41,625 nt of DNA. Origin: an archaeon (lineage in GTDB: Archaea > B1Sed10-29 > JAJSAI01). Numbering within the stretch: position 1 is the stretch's first letter; each line of letters starts with the position of its first letter. The stretch is from NCBI GenBank assembly GCA_024274695.1, contig JAJSAI010000028.1:1-41625 (forward strand), given 5' to 3'. Below, piece by piece: positions 7,829 to 14,740 of this stretch. Below the pieces are notes generated by a model. It saw nothing but the letters and a program-made list of their open reading frames with translations, made no database searches and was not told the origin of the DNA. The translations under genes were made by a program, and so were the position numbers.

Positions 7829-8094
7829 CCCTCCTGAGGCTCTGCAGGAGGCTGCCACGGGACCTCTTCTATTTCAACTTCCTCTACTCCCGGGACTTCA
7901 AGGGCTTTTTGCCTGATCTCTCCCAGGATCATCCGGGAGAAAGGACAGAAAGGAGAAGTGAGCGCGACCTTCAAGAAAACCTTGTCCCCCTCTATTTTGA
8001 CGTCCCGGATCATCCCCATGCTCACAACATCAATGCCCAGCTCCGGGTCCATGACCCCCTTCAACGCGTCCAGAACAGCCTCCTCGGAAACCAT
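7825..8094 (-). CDS. MIP18/PaaD/SufT-family Fe-S assembly protein (DUF59)
   Basis: 89 residues if started at ATG 8094 (MVSEEAVLDALKGV). It has the full DUF59 pattern: helix, VMDPELGIDVVSMGMI, a basic strand pair (DVKIEGDKVFLKV), then the reactive Cys in LTSPFCPFS and the closing VEEVEIEEV. Members help mature iron-sulphur proteins. The longer frame starting at 8145 adds 17 hydrophobic residues that no family member needs and includes the promoter region, so it was not used. A Pro-rich tail (PWQPPAEPQEG) is typical of the family. Confidence 0.9.
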   Translation of the reverse strand: MVSEEAVLDALKGVMDPELGIDVVSMGMIRDVKIEGDKVFLKVALTSPFCPFSRMILGEIRQKALEVPGVEEVEIEEVPWQPPAEPQEG

Positions 8095-8192
8095 GCCTAA
8101 CATTCTCCAACACCAGTATAAAAACCCAACCCAAAGAACAAGCAAGCCAACATCTTGAAAAAATGGATGAATTGTCTTCGTAACAGGGATAA

Positions 8193-8211
8193 TTTTATAT
8201 ACAAATTGTCT
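8193..8211 (+). promoter_or_regulatory. TATA box of the ATPase-dphB operon
   Basis: TTTTATATA (8193-8201) lies about 28 bases before ATG 8226, implying a leaderless mRNA. The 7-base word ATTGTCT occurs on both sides of it (8171-8177 and 8205-8211), which could be a regulator half-site. Confidence 0.5.
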
Positions 8212-8225
8212 CTATTATAAACCCA

Positions 8226-9494
8226 ATGATAAGCAAGTCGGACCTGAGGGATTATTTTAGGGAAAGGGAAGAGCTTCCAGAAGACATAATGCCAAGAGAA
8301 CTGCAGGTCCCGACCAAGGAAAAGCAGGTGATCTCAGTAATAGGCCCCAGAAGGGCCGGCAAAACGTATTACTTTTTTTCACTAGCGAAAAAACTCGGGT
8401 CATACGCCCACCTCAATTTTGAGGACACACGACTGGCCGAGGCCACTGGCAAGGAAATACGGGACATCCTCAGAGAATACATAGCATTGTATGGAAAGCG
8501 ACCGAAGCACATTTTCCTTGACGAAGTGCAAGAAATCCCAGGATGGGATAGGGCGGTCAGGGAACTGCACGATCTCGGGAAGTACAGGCTGTTCGTGACA
8601 AGTTCTAGCTCCAAGCTCCTGAGCAAAGAGATAAGCAGCAGACTAAGGGGAAGGAGCCTTTCATTCCTCATACTCCCATTCAGCTTCCGGGAATTCCTAA
8701 GGTACAGGAAAACGAAAACAAGAAACCTCTCGCGGGACGAGGAAGCCATTGTCAGGAGCGGTCTCTCGGAGTACCTTGAGTTCGGAGGATTTCCTGACGT
8801 GGTGAAAACCGAGCACAAACTAAGAATACTCAAAGAGTACTACGAGATGACACTGTTCCGGGACTTCGTGGAAAGGCATGGGGTACTAAACATTGAACTG
8901 GCGAGAACGCTTCACGCGTTCATAGTGCAAAATCACTCTCGTGAAATCTCGGTCAGGGCAGCGTACAACAGGATAAGCTCTGTCACGAGGGCTGGAAAAA
9001 ACACCGTGTATGATTACATGGAAAAACTTGAGGACACCATGTTCTTTTTCATGCTGAAAAAGTACTCGCCCAAAGCCCACTTGAGGGAGACCTGGCCCAA
9101 AAAAGTCTACTTGTGCGACACTGGTCTGAGCAAGGTAGTGCGGCCGTCCCCTGACCTAGGGAGGCTCATGGAAAACGCGGTGTTCCTTGACCTCCTGAGA
9201 GAAAAAAACACGAACCCCCTGCTCGAGACATACTACTTAAAGCTCAAGGACGGAGAAGTGGATTTTGTGATAACAGAAGGAAACATGCCCTCCCAATTAC
9301 TACAGGTTACTCTCGCTTCATCCGAGGACGAGCTCGAGCGCAGGGAAGTCCGGAGCCTGATAAAAGCCGGGCGCCTGCTAAGGTGTAAGGATCTCAGGAT
9401 AATAACCTGGGACCACGAGGACGAGAAAAACGTGAGGGGCAAGCGAATCGTGCTGACTCCCTTGTGGAAATGGCTGCTGCAGAGGAGGTTATGA
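8226..9494 (+). CDS. AAA-family ATPase with DUF4143-type C-terminus
   Basis: 422 residues. Walker A GPRRAGKTYY (about residues 40-49) and Walker B HIFLDEVQ (about 97-104) are followed by a sensor strand (LFVTSSSS) and the FREFLRY box. Then come a winged-helix region and a C-terminal segment with GEVDFVI. These order as in the AAA_14/DUF4143 archaeal ATPases. The PD-(D/E)xK-like core is incomplete: after GEVDFVI the expected Lys strand reads LLQVTLA. The function of the family is unknown, though links to defence or mobile DNA are often suspected. Its stop overlaps the dphB start by one base, so it is co-translated with a housekeeping gene. Confidence 0.85.
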   Translation: MISKSDLRDYFREREELPEDIMPRELQVPTKEKQVISVIGPRRAGKTYYFFSLAKKLGSYAHLNFEDTRLAEATGKEIRDILREYIALYGKRPKHIFLDEVQEIPGWDRAVRELHDLGKYRLFVTSSSSKLLSKEISSRLRGRSLSFLILPFSFREFLRYRKTKTRNLSRDEEAIVRSGLSEYLEFGGFPDVVKTEHKLRILKEYYEMTLFRDFVERHGVLNIELARTLHAFIVQNHSREISVRAAYNRISSVTRAGKNTVYDYMEKLEDTMFFFMLKKYSPKAHLRETWPKKVYLCDTGLSKVVRPSPDLGRLMENAVFLDLLREKNTNPLLETYYLKLKDGEVDFVITEGNMPSQLLQVTLASSEDELERREVRSLIKAGRLLRCKDLRIITWDHEDEKNVRGKRIVLTPLWKWLLQRRL

Positions 9495-10243
9495 TGCTCT
9501 CGCTGGTCGGGCTTGGTTTATGGGACGAGCAGGACATCACCCTAAGGGGGCTCCAGGAAGCCAGAGGTGCTGACCTCGTTTTCCTTGAATCGTACACGAG
9601 CAGGCTCATGGGCCTGAACAAGAAAAGGCTGGAGGAGCTCATAGAAAAAGAGGTTAAGGAAGCGGACAGGGAGTTCATAGAATCGGGGAGGGTTCTCGAG
9701 CACGCTGGAGAAAAAAGGGTGTGCGTGCTCGTGGGAGGAGACCCGATGGTGGCCACGACCCACGCTGACCTGGTCCTCAGGGCAAAAGAAAGGGGAATTC
9801 CTGTCAGGATCGTGCATAACGCGAGCATTTATTCTGCCGTGTGCGAGACAGGCCTGCAGGCGTACAAGTTCGGCCGGAGCGCGACCATAGTCTTCTGGGA
9901 GGACAATTACAAGCCCACCAGCTTCTACGACGTGATGGTAAAGAACAAAGAGCTTGGGCTGCACACCCTCTTTTTCCTGGACCTGCGCGCGCATGAGAAC
10001 AGGTTCATGACCGTGCGCGAGGCCCTGCAAGAGCTTCTTGAAATAAGCGCTGAAAGAAAGGATGGGCTCTTCACCCCCCGCACGCGGGTCGTGGCAGTCT
10101 CACGGCTGGGCTCTCCCGAGCAGAGGATAGCGTACGGCGTGGTGGAAAAGATCATGACAGATGACCTCCCGCCACTGAGCGTGATCATAGTCCCTGGAAA
10201 ACTGCATCCCGTGGAAAAAGAGTTCTTAGAAAGCTTGCTTTGA
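9494..10243 (+). CDS. dphB: Diphthine synthase
   Basis: About 249 residues from ATG 9494, which has a GGAGG ribosome site 5 bases upstream and overlaps the previous stop. It methylates the modified His of elongation factor 2 using S-adenosylmethionine, a step of diphthamide synthesis. The tetrapyrrole-methylase fold shows in LSLVGLGLWDEQDIT at the start, VLVGGDPMVATTH in the AdoMet site, VHNASIYSAVCETGLQ, and VVAVSRLGSPEQ near the end. Length matches archaeal DphB. Coupling to an AAA ATPase gene is unusual. Confidence 0.95.
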   Translation: MLSLVGLGLWDEQDITLRGLQEARGADLVFLESYTSRLMGLNKKRLEELIEKEVKEADREFIESGRVLEHAGEKRVCVLVGGDPMVATTHADLVLRAKERGIPVRIVHNASIYSAVCETGLQAYKFGRSATIVFWEDNYKPTSFYDVMVKNKELGLHTLFFLDLRAHENRFMTVREALQELLEISAERKDGLFTPRTRVVAVSRLGSPEQRIAYGVVEKIMTDDLPPLSVIIVPGKLHPVEKEFLESLL

Positions 10244-10266
10244 AAAGAAAAAATGACAGAGAAGGA

Positions 10267-10659
10267 CTAGTACCTTCTCCCACCGTAAGATGCTCTTCTC
10301 CTGTACGGGTTCTCATGCTCTTTGGCTGACATGTCATTATCTGTGTTCACTGTTATGTCCCTGTCAACCTGGGTTATTTCCCCGTACCTTCCGGTGTTCA
10401 GGCGAAGGTGGTTCTGGAACGTGCTTGTGTACCCGTTCTTCAGCTCGTAGGTCTTCCCTTCTTCAACAAGGTTTATCTTGTCGTCCCACAAGGTGAGCAC
10501 TACCGTGCCGGTGGAGTCTCCTACGACAACATCGCACACCTTGTGCGTGCTCCCGTCCATCTTGCTGGTGACTTCCCGCACGGGTTGTTTTTCAACCACT
10601 TTAAAGGCCAGATCAATCTGTCTCGCCCCTGGCCTAAGGCTTGCTATATCGGTCTGCAT
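10267..10659 (-). CDS. Single-stranded DNA-binding protein, OB fold (crenarchaeal-SSB-like)
   Basis: 130 residues. One OB-fold domain fills residues 1-105: LRPGARQIDLAFKVVEK, then VCDVVVGDSTGTVVLTLWDD, then EGKTYELKNGYTS and RLNTGRYGEI. A short basic tail rich in Arg, Tyr and Gly (PYRRRASYGGRRY) follows. This is the architecture of small archaeal SSB/RPA-like proteins, which coat single-stranded DNA in replication and repair. No zinc finger is present. TATA (GTATTATAAACC, about 10728-10740) gives a leader of some 50 bases that begins with a hairpin (10689-10706). Confidence 0.85.
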   Translation of the reverse strand: MQTDIASLRPGARQIDLAFKVVEKQPVREVTSKMDGSTHKVCDVVVGDSTGTVVLTLWDDKINLVEEGKTYELKNGYTSTFQNHLRLNTGRYGEITQVDRDITVNTDNDMSAKEHENPYRRRASYGGRRY

Positions 10660-10688
10660 GTTCGTTCAACTCTTCAGATTCTGTGCGC

Positions 10689-10706
10689 GCTCTTTACAGA
10701 AAGAGC
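10689..10706 (-). promoter_or_regulatory. Perfect 7-bp hairpin at the 5' end of the SSB leader
   Basis: GCTCTTT, a 4-base loop, then AAAGAGC. From the TATA position, transcription should begin near 10705-10712, so the stem would form the first bases of the mRNA. It could protect the 5' end or serve as an operator in DNA form. Confidence 0.4.
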
Positions 10707-10754
10707 ACTACAGTTATTCGGCTAGCAGGGTTTATAATACCCTTCTCTTCCCGG

Positions 10755-11909
10755 CTAGAAGTAGGAAATGATCTTGGACAGGACCTCTTCCGCGGTCTCC
10801 CTGAAGAAGATGTCCCTCTCCCTGAGGTAGTCCATGTTCTTGGCGCGCGGAGAAACTGCCCTGACAGGGTTTATGACTATAATCTTTTTCCCAGCCCTCC
10901 TGGCCTGCCTGATCACTCCCCTGCGGTCTGCAGAAACTCCTATAACCAGCAGGGCCCTGGCTTTTTTGCTGAAGGAAACAGGAGTATAGTCAGGGAATAT
11001 CTCCACCTCCTGCAGGGGAGGCCTGCTCTTCCGCGTCGGGATCGTGGGAAGGCCCACGCGCTCAAGAAGCCCGTCCAGGTTGTCCGTGAAAACCTTGAGA
11101 ACAACTCCCTTGTCATGCAACTGTTTGAGGATGTAATGAGACCTTGAAGGGGAGGCTTTCAGGGCGACGATATTGAACCTGCATAACTTTCTGAACTCTG
11201 CCTCAGGATCAGCAGCAAACCTTAACGGAAGAGGATCGTCCTCCCCGAAAATGAAGCCCTTCCCTCGAACGTCCACGTAAAAGTCCTCGTGAATAGAGGG
11301 CAGAGTAGGCACTCCTGCCTCGTACGACAGTCCAGAACCGCACAAGACGTCAAACGGAGCGTACTCCCTCAGGTCATGGTCCTTCGATTCTTTTATCAGC
11401 TTCAGGGGAGGGACCTTGTGAGGTCTTTCAGAGCACAGCCTCCGGAGGACAAGAGGCAGCAGTTTATCTTTCGGGCAGCAGGACACCTCGTACCTTATCA
11501 CTCCCGAACTTCCCCTCTTCCTAAGGCTTGCGGAGATAGTGAACCCGGAAACAGAAAACGTGCTCTTAGCAAGCCGGACCGCGTGCCCTTCAAGAGCGCC
11601 GAGGATTTTCTTGTGAAAGCGTCTGGCCTCGTTGAGAGGAAGCTTGTGCTTGCAGAAAAAGTACGGGCACTCCAGGTAAAGATCCTTCCCATCCACGCTC
11701 AGCCTTCCCTGGAAGTAGACTACCCTGCTCTTTTTTCCAGAGTCTCTCTTCCAGCCCCAATGAATGTTCTTGCGCACGAACTTGAACGCCTGAACGTCAG
11801 AATCGGACAATCCTGTTAGGAAAATCCTGCACGGCACTCTCAATCCTCTCCTGCAAAGTCTGCCGGGAAAAACGGTCGCGGACCGCTCGGCACTCAAAAT
11901 CTTCTTCAT
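10755..11909 (-). CDS. Sirtuin-fold (DHS-like NAD-binding) protein with novel N-terminal domain
   Basis: 384 residues. The C-terminal half (about 190-384) aligns with Sir2. It has CGSGLSYEAGVPT (cf. GAGISxxSGIP), SPSRSHYILKQL (cf. PNxaHxaLaeL), FTDNLDGLLERVGLP (cf. TQNIDgLhxxAG), LLVIGVSADRRG and IIVINPVRA. The catalytic His that should follow DGLxxxAG is absent (the segment reads PTIPTRKSRPP), and no zinc Cys pairs are seen. Deacetylation is thus doubtful; NAD binding or hydrolysis remains possible. Residues 1-185 form a basic domain with Cys-rich patches (LECPYFFCKHKL, VSCCPKD) that I do not recognise. A short leader ORF overlaps its start by ATGA. Confidence 0.7.
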   Translation of the reverse strand: MKKILSAERSATVFPGRLCRRGLRVPCRIFLTGLSDSDVQAFKFVRKNIHWGWKRDSGKKSRVVYFQGRLSVDGKDLYLECPYFFCKHKLPLNEARRFHKKILGALEGHAVRLAKSTFSVSGFTISASLRKRGSSGVIRYEVSCCPKDKLLPLVLRRLCSERPHKVPPLKLIKESKDHDLREYAPFDVLCGSGLSYEAGVPTLPSIHEDFYVDVRGKGFIFGEDDPLPLRFAADPEAEFRKLCRFNIVALKASPSRSHYILKQLHDKGVVLKVFTDNLDGLLERVGLPTIPTRKSRPPLQEVEIFPDYTPVSFSKKARALLVIGVSADRRGVIRQARRAGKKIIVINPVRAVSPRAKNMDYLRERDIFFRETAEEVLSKIISYF

Positions 11910-11950
11910 CCCCCGGCGAGCCCCGGGGTGGGAAGCCTGGTCGTCGTCAT
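11906..11950 (-). CDS. 14-residue leader peptide (putative uORF)
   Basis: The frame reads MTTTRLPTPGLAGG and stops at TGA 11906-11908, which overlaps the ATG of the sirtuin-like gene. It has its own ribosome site (AGGAG, 5-base spacing) and begins after the predicted transcription start. A GC-rich hairpin covers its last codons and the next gene's ribosome site. Translation of the leader could open that hairpin. This is inferred from layout. Confidence 0.4.
   Translation of the reverse strand: MTTTRLPTPGLAGG
11911..11928 (-). promoter_or_regulatory. GC-only hairpin immediately before the sirtuin-like start codon
   Basis: CCCCGG, a 6-base loop, then CCGGGG. The 6-bp stem ends one base before ATG 11909 and would hide any ribosome site for that gene, making its translation depend on the leader ORF. 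Confidence 0.4.
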
Positions 11951-11964
11951 CGCGGCTCCTGAAA

Positions 11965-11974
11965 CTTTTATATT
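11965..11974. promoter_or_regulatory. Shared TATA element, divergent promoters
   Basis: CTTTTATATT reads as a TATA box on both strands. It lies about 35 bases before GTG 12009 on the plus strand, leaving room for a GGTGA site. It lies about 20 bases before the leader ORF ATG 11950 on the minus strand. Confidence 0.5.
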
Positions 11975-12008
11975 CCTACCCTCATTTAAGGGTTTTGGGT
12001 GACTTCCT

Positions 12009-12344
12009 GTGACAGAAGAGTGGCTGAAGGCGTTCAAAAAAGCCGAGAAAAACCCAACGCGGCAGAACGTGTGCAACGCGATAATACAGTGCTTCATAGA
12101 AGCGAACAAAGAAATGTACAAAGGAGAAAAACTCCTCTCAGAAAAAGAGATTGAAGAGATCGTAAAAACGCGCGTGCTAGACCTCTGCAAGGAGCTTGCA
12201 ATAGACCCAGACAATCCATCCAAGGACGAGCTGAAGCGCCTCATAGACGCGCTGAAAAAAGAGTCGGAGGGAGTGAGGGACAAGAAAACAATAGAAAAAC
12301 ACTACATGGAATGCTTATACCTGATAAACCTGATAAAAGAATAG
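12009..12344 (+). CDS. Small helical protein, unknown
   Basis: 111 residues, starting at GTG with a GGTGA site 6 bases upstream (12002-12006). The sequence is almost all helix-forming and highly charged (for example EKEIEEIVKTRVLDLCKELA and KKTIEKHYMECLYLINLIKE) with two Cys. I do not recognise a family. It lies just before a DUF357 gene and is probably in the same transcript. Confidence 0.65.
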   Translation: MTEEWLKAFKKAEKNPTRQNVCNAIIQCFIEANKEMYKGEKLLSEKEIEEIVKTRVLDLCKELAIDPDNPSKDELKRLIDALKKESEGVRDKKTIEKHYMECLYLINLIKE

Positions 12345-12366
12345 GTTTTGGACGGTGGGAAAACAG

Positions 12367-12639
12367 ATGGAGAACATCAAGCCGAGGGTTCCTTCAGGGA
12401 AGCTCGAGTTCTGCCTGAACGAGACCAAGAAAGCTCTTGAGAGAATAAGGGTCTTGGACGAGAAGGCTGAAGAACTCCTTAAATTCGCGAGAGACTACTA
12501 TAATGACGCGGTCCACTACAAGGAGGCAGACCCTGCGACCTCCCTGGAGGCAGTAGCATACGCCCACGGTTTCATAGACGCATGCGTGCTCCTGGGACTG
12601 GCGGAGATACCCGGGTATCACCTGACCAAAAAAGAATAA
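12367..12639 (+). CDS. DUF357 family protein
   Basis: 90 residues from ATG 12367, which has a GGTG site 8 bases upstream; an in-frame GTG at 12355 is the alternative. Two helices (CLNETKKALERIRVLDE, then EELLKFARDYYNDAVHYKE) lead to the conserved DUF357 signature EAVAYAHGFIDACVLLGL. The family is small, archaeal and of unknown function; members form a helical bundle. It follows another small helical protein by 22 bases. Confidence 0.85.
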   Translation: MENIKPRVPSGKLEFCLNETKKALERIRVLDEKAEELLKFARDYYNDAVHYKEADPATSLEAVAYAHGFIDACVLLGLAEIPGYHLTKKE

Positions 12640-12679
12640 AAACAACGTCTTCTTTTTCTTCCTCCAGGAGGGAAGGGTA

Positions 12680-13099
12680 ATGCAACTTCCTGAAGTAGAG
12701 TGGAAAAAGGTTCTCGCGCTGGCGGGCGTTATCGTGGCGCTTGGAATACTGTGGACTGTGCTGTCCTTTTCAGGAACGAGCGTGCTGAGAGCCTGGTTCT
12801 CAGACCCTGTTGTCTCTCCGGGAAGCAAGACCGTTCTGAACGTTGAAGTGAACAACCTGCTGGACTCTGACGTTCAGGAGCTGGTGGTGTCAGTAGAACC
12901 GAAGGACAAGGATACTGTTATCGTGCTCACAGACCCCTCACAGAGGTTATCCCATTTCGGCAAGGGGGAGAACAGAATCCTGCAGTTCCCTGTGATGGTC
13001 GGAGGGAGCGCGGTCAGCGGAAGGTACTCCATCGTAGTAAGAGCGTTGCTAGACGGAAAAGAGTACCATGAGACAGTGTTCATAGAGGTGAAAAAATGA
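12680..13099 (+). CDS. Membrane-anchored beta-sandwich protein (CARDB-like)
   Basis: 139 residues. One N-terminal membrane helix (about residues 11-30, LALAGVIVALGILWTVLSF) is followed by an extracellular beta-rich domain. Repeating strands such as SKTVLNVEVNNLLDSD and RYSIVVRALLDGKEYHE resemble CARDB/DUF11-type sandwiches. It has a ribosome site (GGAGG) and overlaps the next gene by ATGA. It opens a run of overlapping genes through the antiporter. The role is unknown; exposed adhesion or support domains of this type are common on archaeal envelopes. Confidence 0.65.
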   Translation: MQLPEVEWKKVLALAGVIVALGILWTVLSFSGTSVLRAWFSDPVVSPGSKTVLNVEVNNLLDSDVQELVVSVEPKDKDTVIVLTDPSQRLSHFGKGENRILQFPVMVGGSAVSGRYSIVVRALLDGKEYHETVFIEVKK

Positions 13100-13275
13100 A
13101 CGGAAAGTTTGACCTGGAACTAACCCACAAGCTCGACGAGGACCTCCTGAAAATGGGGTTCAAGACCGCGAACCCTGTCGCGGTCGAGCTGACGAAAATC
13201 TGCATTGAGACCGGGAAAAAACCGGAGGAGGTTCTCAAGGTGTACAAAGAGATACTCCGGGGGCTGGTGGAATGA
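13096..13275 (+). CDS. 59-residue protein, unknown
   Basis: The frame runs from ATG 13096, overlapping the previous stop, to TGA 13275, overlapping the next start. Four-base overlaps on both sides strongly support a real gene. The protein is helical with the centre KMGFKTANPVAVELTKICIE and an end KPEEVLKVYKEILRGL. No family is recognised. Position between an envelope protein and an SdpI-like protein suggests a shared unit. Confidence 0.7.
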   Translation: MNGKFDLELTHKLDEDLLKMGFKTANPVAVELTKICIETGKKPEEVLKVYKEILRGLVE

Positions 13276-13901
13276 ACGCGTCAGACGTTGTCGCGCTCGC
13301 CCTGCTGGCGGTCACAGTAGGGATCACCGCAGGAGCGTTCCAAACGCTTCCTGAAAAGGTCCCAGTGCACTGGAACGCGGAAGGCAGGATCGACGGGTGG
13401 GCTGACAAGAGCTTCCTGTGGATCACTCCGATCCTTTCAGCAGGAATGCTGGGCCTCTTCCGGATAGTACCGAAAATCGCCGTTAAGAAAGAGGCTTTTG
13501 AAAAAAGCAAGAAGTACTACAATGTTATGGTCCTTGCAGTGCTAGGATTCCTGTTACTACTGCAGGCAGGGCTCCTTGCTACCGCGGCCAATCCGGAGAC
13601 GGATATAGGCATCGTGCTCTACCCTGGCGTGGCGTTCATGTTCCTGGCAATGGGGTGGTCCACGGCAAAATTCGAGCCAAACTATTTCGTGGGGTTCAGG
13701 ACCCCCTGGGCTCTCGCTGACAAGAGGGTCTGGAAAAAGACCCAGGCGTACGGGGGGAAGACCATGATGCTCTTGTCCATCATGGTCCTCGCCAACGTTT
13801 TCGTGAACAACTTCTTCCTATTCTTCCTGGCGCCCCTGGTATTATGGGCTTTCAGCGTGTTCGTCTACTCCTATACAGTGTACAAGAGGCTGAGAAGATG
13901 A
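13272..13901 (+). CDS. SdpI-family membrane protein (DUF1648 plus SdpI domain)
   Basis: 209 residues with five or six membrane helices. The DUF1648 signature LPEKVPVHWNAEGRIDGWA is at about residues 25-43. The SdpI signature NYFVGFRTPWALADKRVW, followed by KKTQAYGGK, is at about 136-162. In Bacillus, SdpI gives immunity to the SdpC toxin and senses it; archaeal homologues have no assigned role and no sdpABC genes are visible here. It overlaps both neighbours by four bases, so it belongs to the same operon as endonuclease IV and the antiporter. Confidence 0.9.
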   Translation: MNASDVVALALLAVTVGITAGAFQTLPEKVPVHWNAEGRIDGWADKSFLWITPILSAGMLGLFRIVPKIAVKKEAFEKSKKYYNVMVLAVLGFLLLLQAGLLATAANPETDIGIVLYPGVAFMFLAMGWSTAKFEPNYFVGFRTPWALADKRVWKKTQAYGGKTMMLLSIMVLANVFVNNFFLFFLAPLVLWAFSVFVYSYTVYKRLRR

Positions 13902-14740
13902 ACGCCTTCAGAGAACTCTTGTTCGGGCCAGGAGGGATCCCTGGCTCTGCCAAGGGCAGGGGAACGGCAGAAGGAGTGAGGGAAGTCAAAAAACTAGGGC
14001 TTGGAGCCATGGAACTGGAGTTCGTGAGGGGAGTTAACCTTAGCCGGGAGAAGGCCGCGGAAGTGGCGGAAGCAAGGAGAGAAACTGGTGTTGTCCTGAC
14101 AGCCCACGGGCCGTACTACATTAACCTGAACTCTTCCGATCCTGCCAAAAGAAAGGCCAGTGTGGAAAGGATCCTCAAGACCGCGAGGATCGCGCACGCG
14201 TGCGGCGCGTGGTCCATAACATTTCACGCAGCATACTACCAGAAAACACCGGCAGAAAGGGTGTACAACACAGTCAAGAAATCCCTGGAGGGAATAGTGA
14301 AAAGGCTGCAGGACGAGGGCGTGCGCGTGTGGATACGGCCTGAGGTCAGCGGAAAACCATCCCAGTTCGGGTCACTTGAGGAAATAATCCGCCTCTCCCA
14401 GGACCTGGAGATGGTCGCGCCGTGCATTGATTTTGCTCACTTGCACGCGAGAACCAACGGGAGGTACAACTCGCGGGAAGAATGGGAACAGGTCCTGGAT
14501 CTTGTGGAAAAAGAGCTTGGCAAGCAGGCCCTGAAGCAGATGCACGTTCACTTAAGCGGAATAGAGTACTCAGAAAAAGGAGAGAGGAACCACTTGATGC
14601 TGGACGATTCTGACCTGAAATGGAAGGAGCTCTTCCGCGTGTGGAAGGAATACAAGATTGCAGGGTGCGTAATATCAGAAACCCCTGACCCCACAGAAGG
14701 AGCCCTGCAAATGCAGAGAGAATGGGAGCGGATGAAATGA
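13898..14740 (+). CDS. nfo: Endonuclease IV (AP endonuclease)
   Basis: 280 residues from ATG 13898. This TIM-barrel metalloenzyme cuts DNA 5' of abasic sites in base excision repair. Likely zinc ligands are visible in order: His in LTAHGPYY, His in ITFHAAYY, Glu in RPEVSGK, Asp and His in CIDFAHLHAR, His in MHVHLSG, the NHLMLDDSD segment, and Glu in VISETPDP. Length fits the family (about 280). An extended upstream frame exists but starts inside the SdpI gene; ATG 13898 overlaps its stop by ATGA. Confidence 0.93.
   Translation: MNAFRELLFGPGGIPGSAKGRGTAEGVREVKKLGLGAMELEFVRGVNLSREKAAEVAEARRETGVVLTAHGPYYINLNSSDPAKRKASVERILKTARIAHACGAWSITFHAAYYQKTPAERVYNTVKKSLEGIVKRLQDEGVRVWIRPEVSGKPSQFGSLEEIIRLSQDLEMVAPCIDFAHLHARTNGRYNSREEWEQVLDLVEKELGKQALKQMHVHLSGIEYSEKGERNHLMLDDSDLKWKELFRVWKEYKIAGCVISETPDPTEGALQMQREWERMK

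Noticed and set aside
8171-8211. ATTGTCT direct repeat as equivalent of the palindromes near the second ATPase
   Set aside because: Different sequence and not palindromic; no TTTAGTAAA-type unit was found around the ATPase at 8226.
11906-12283. 125-residue minus-strand frame covering the 12009 gene
   Set aside because: It is the antisense of a supported plus-strand gene; only its last 14 codons after the promoter were kept as a leader ORF.
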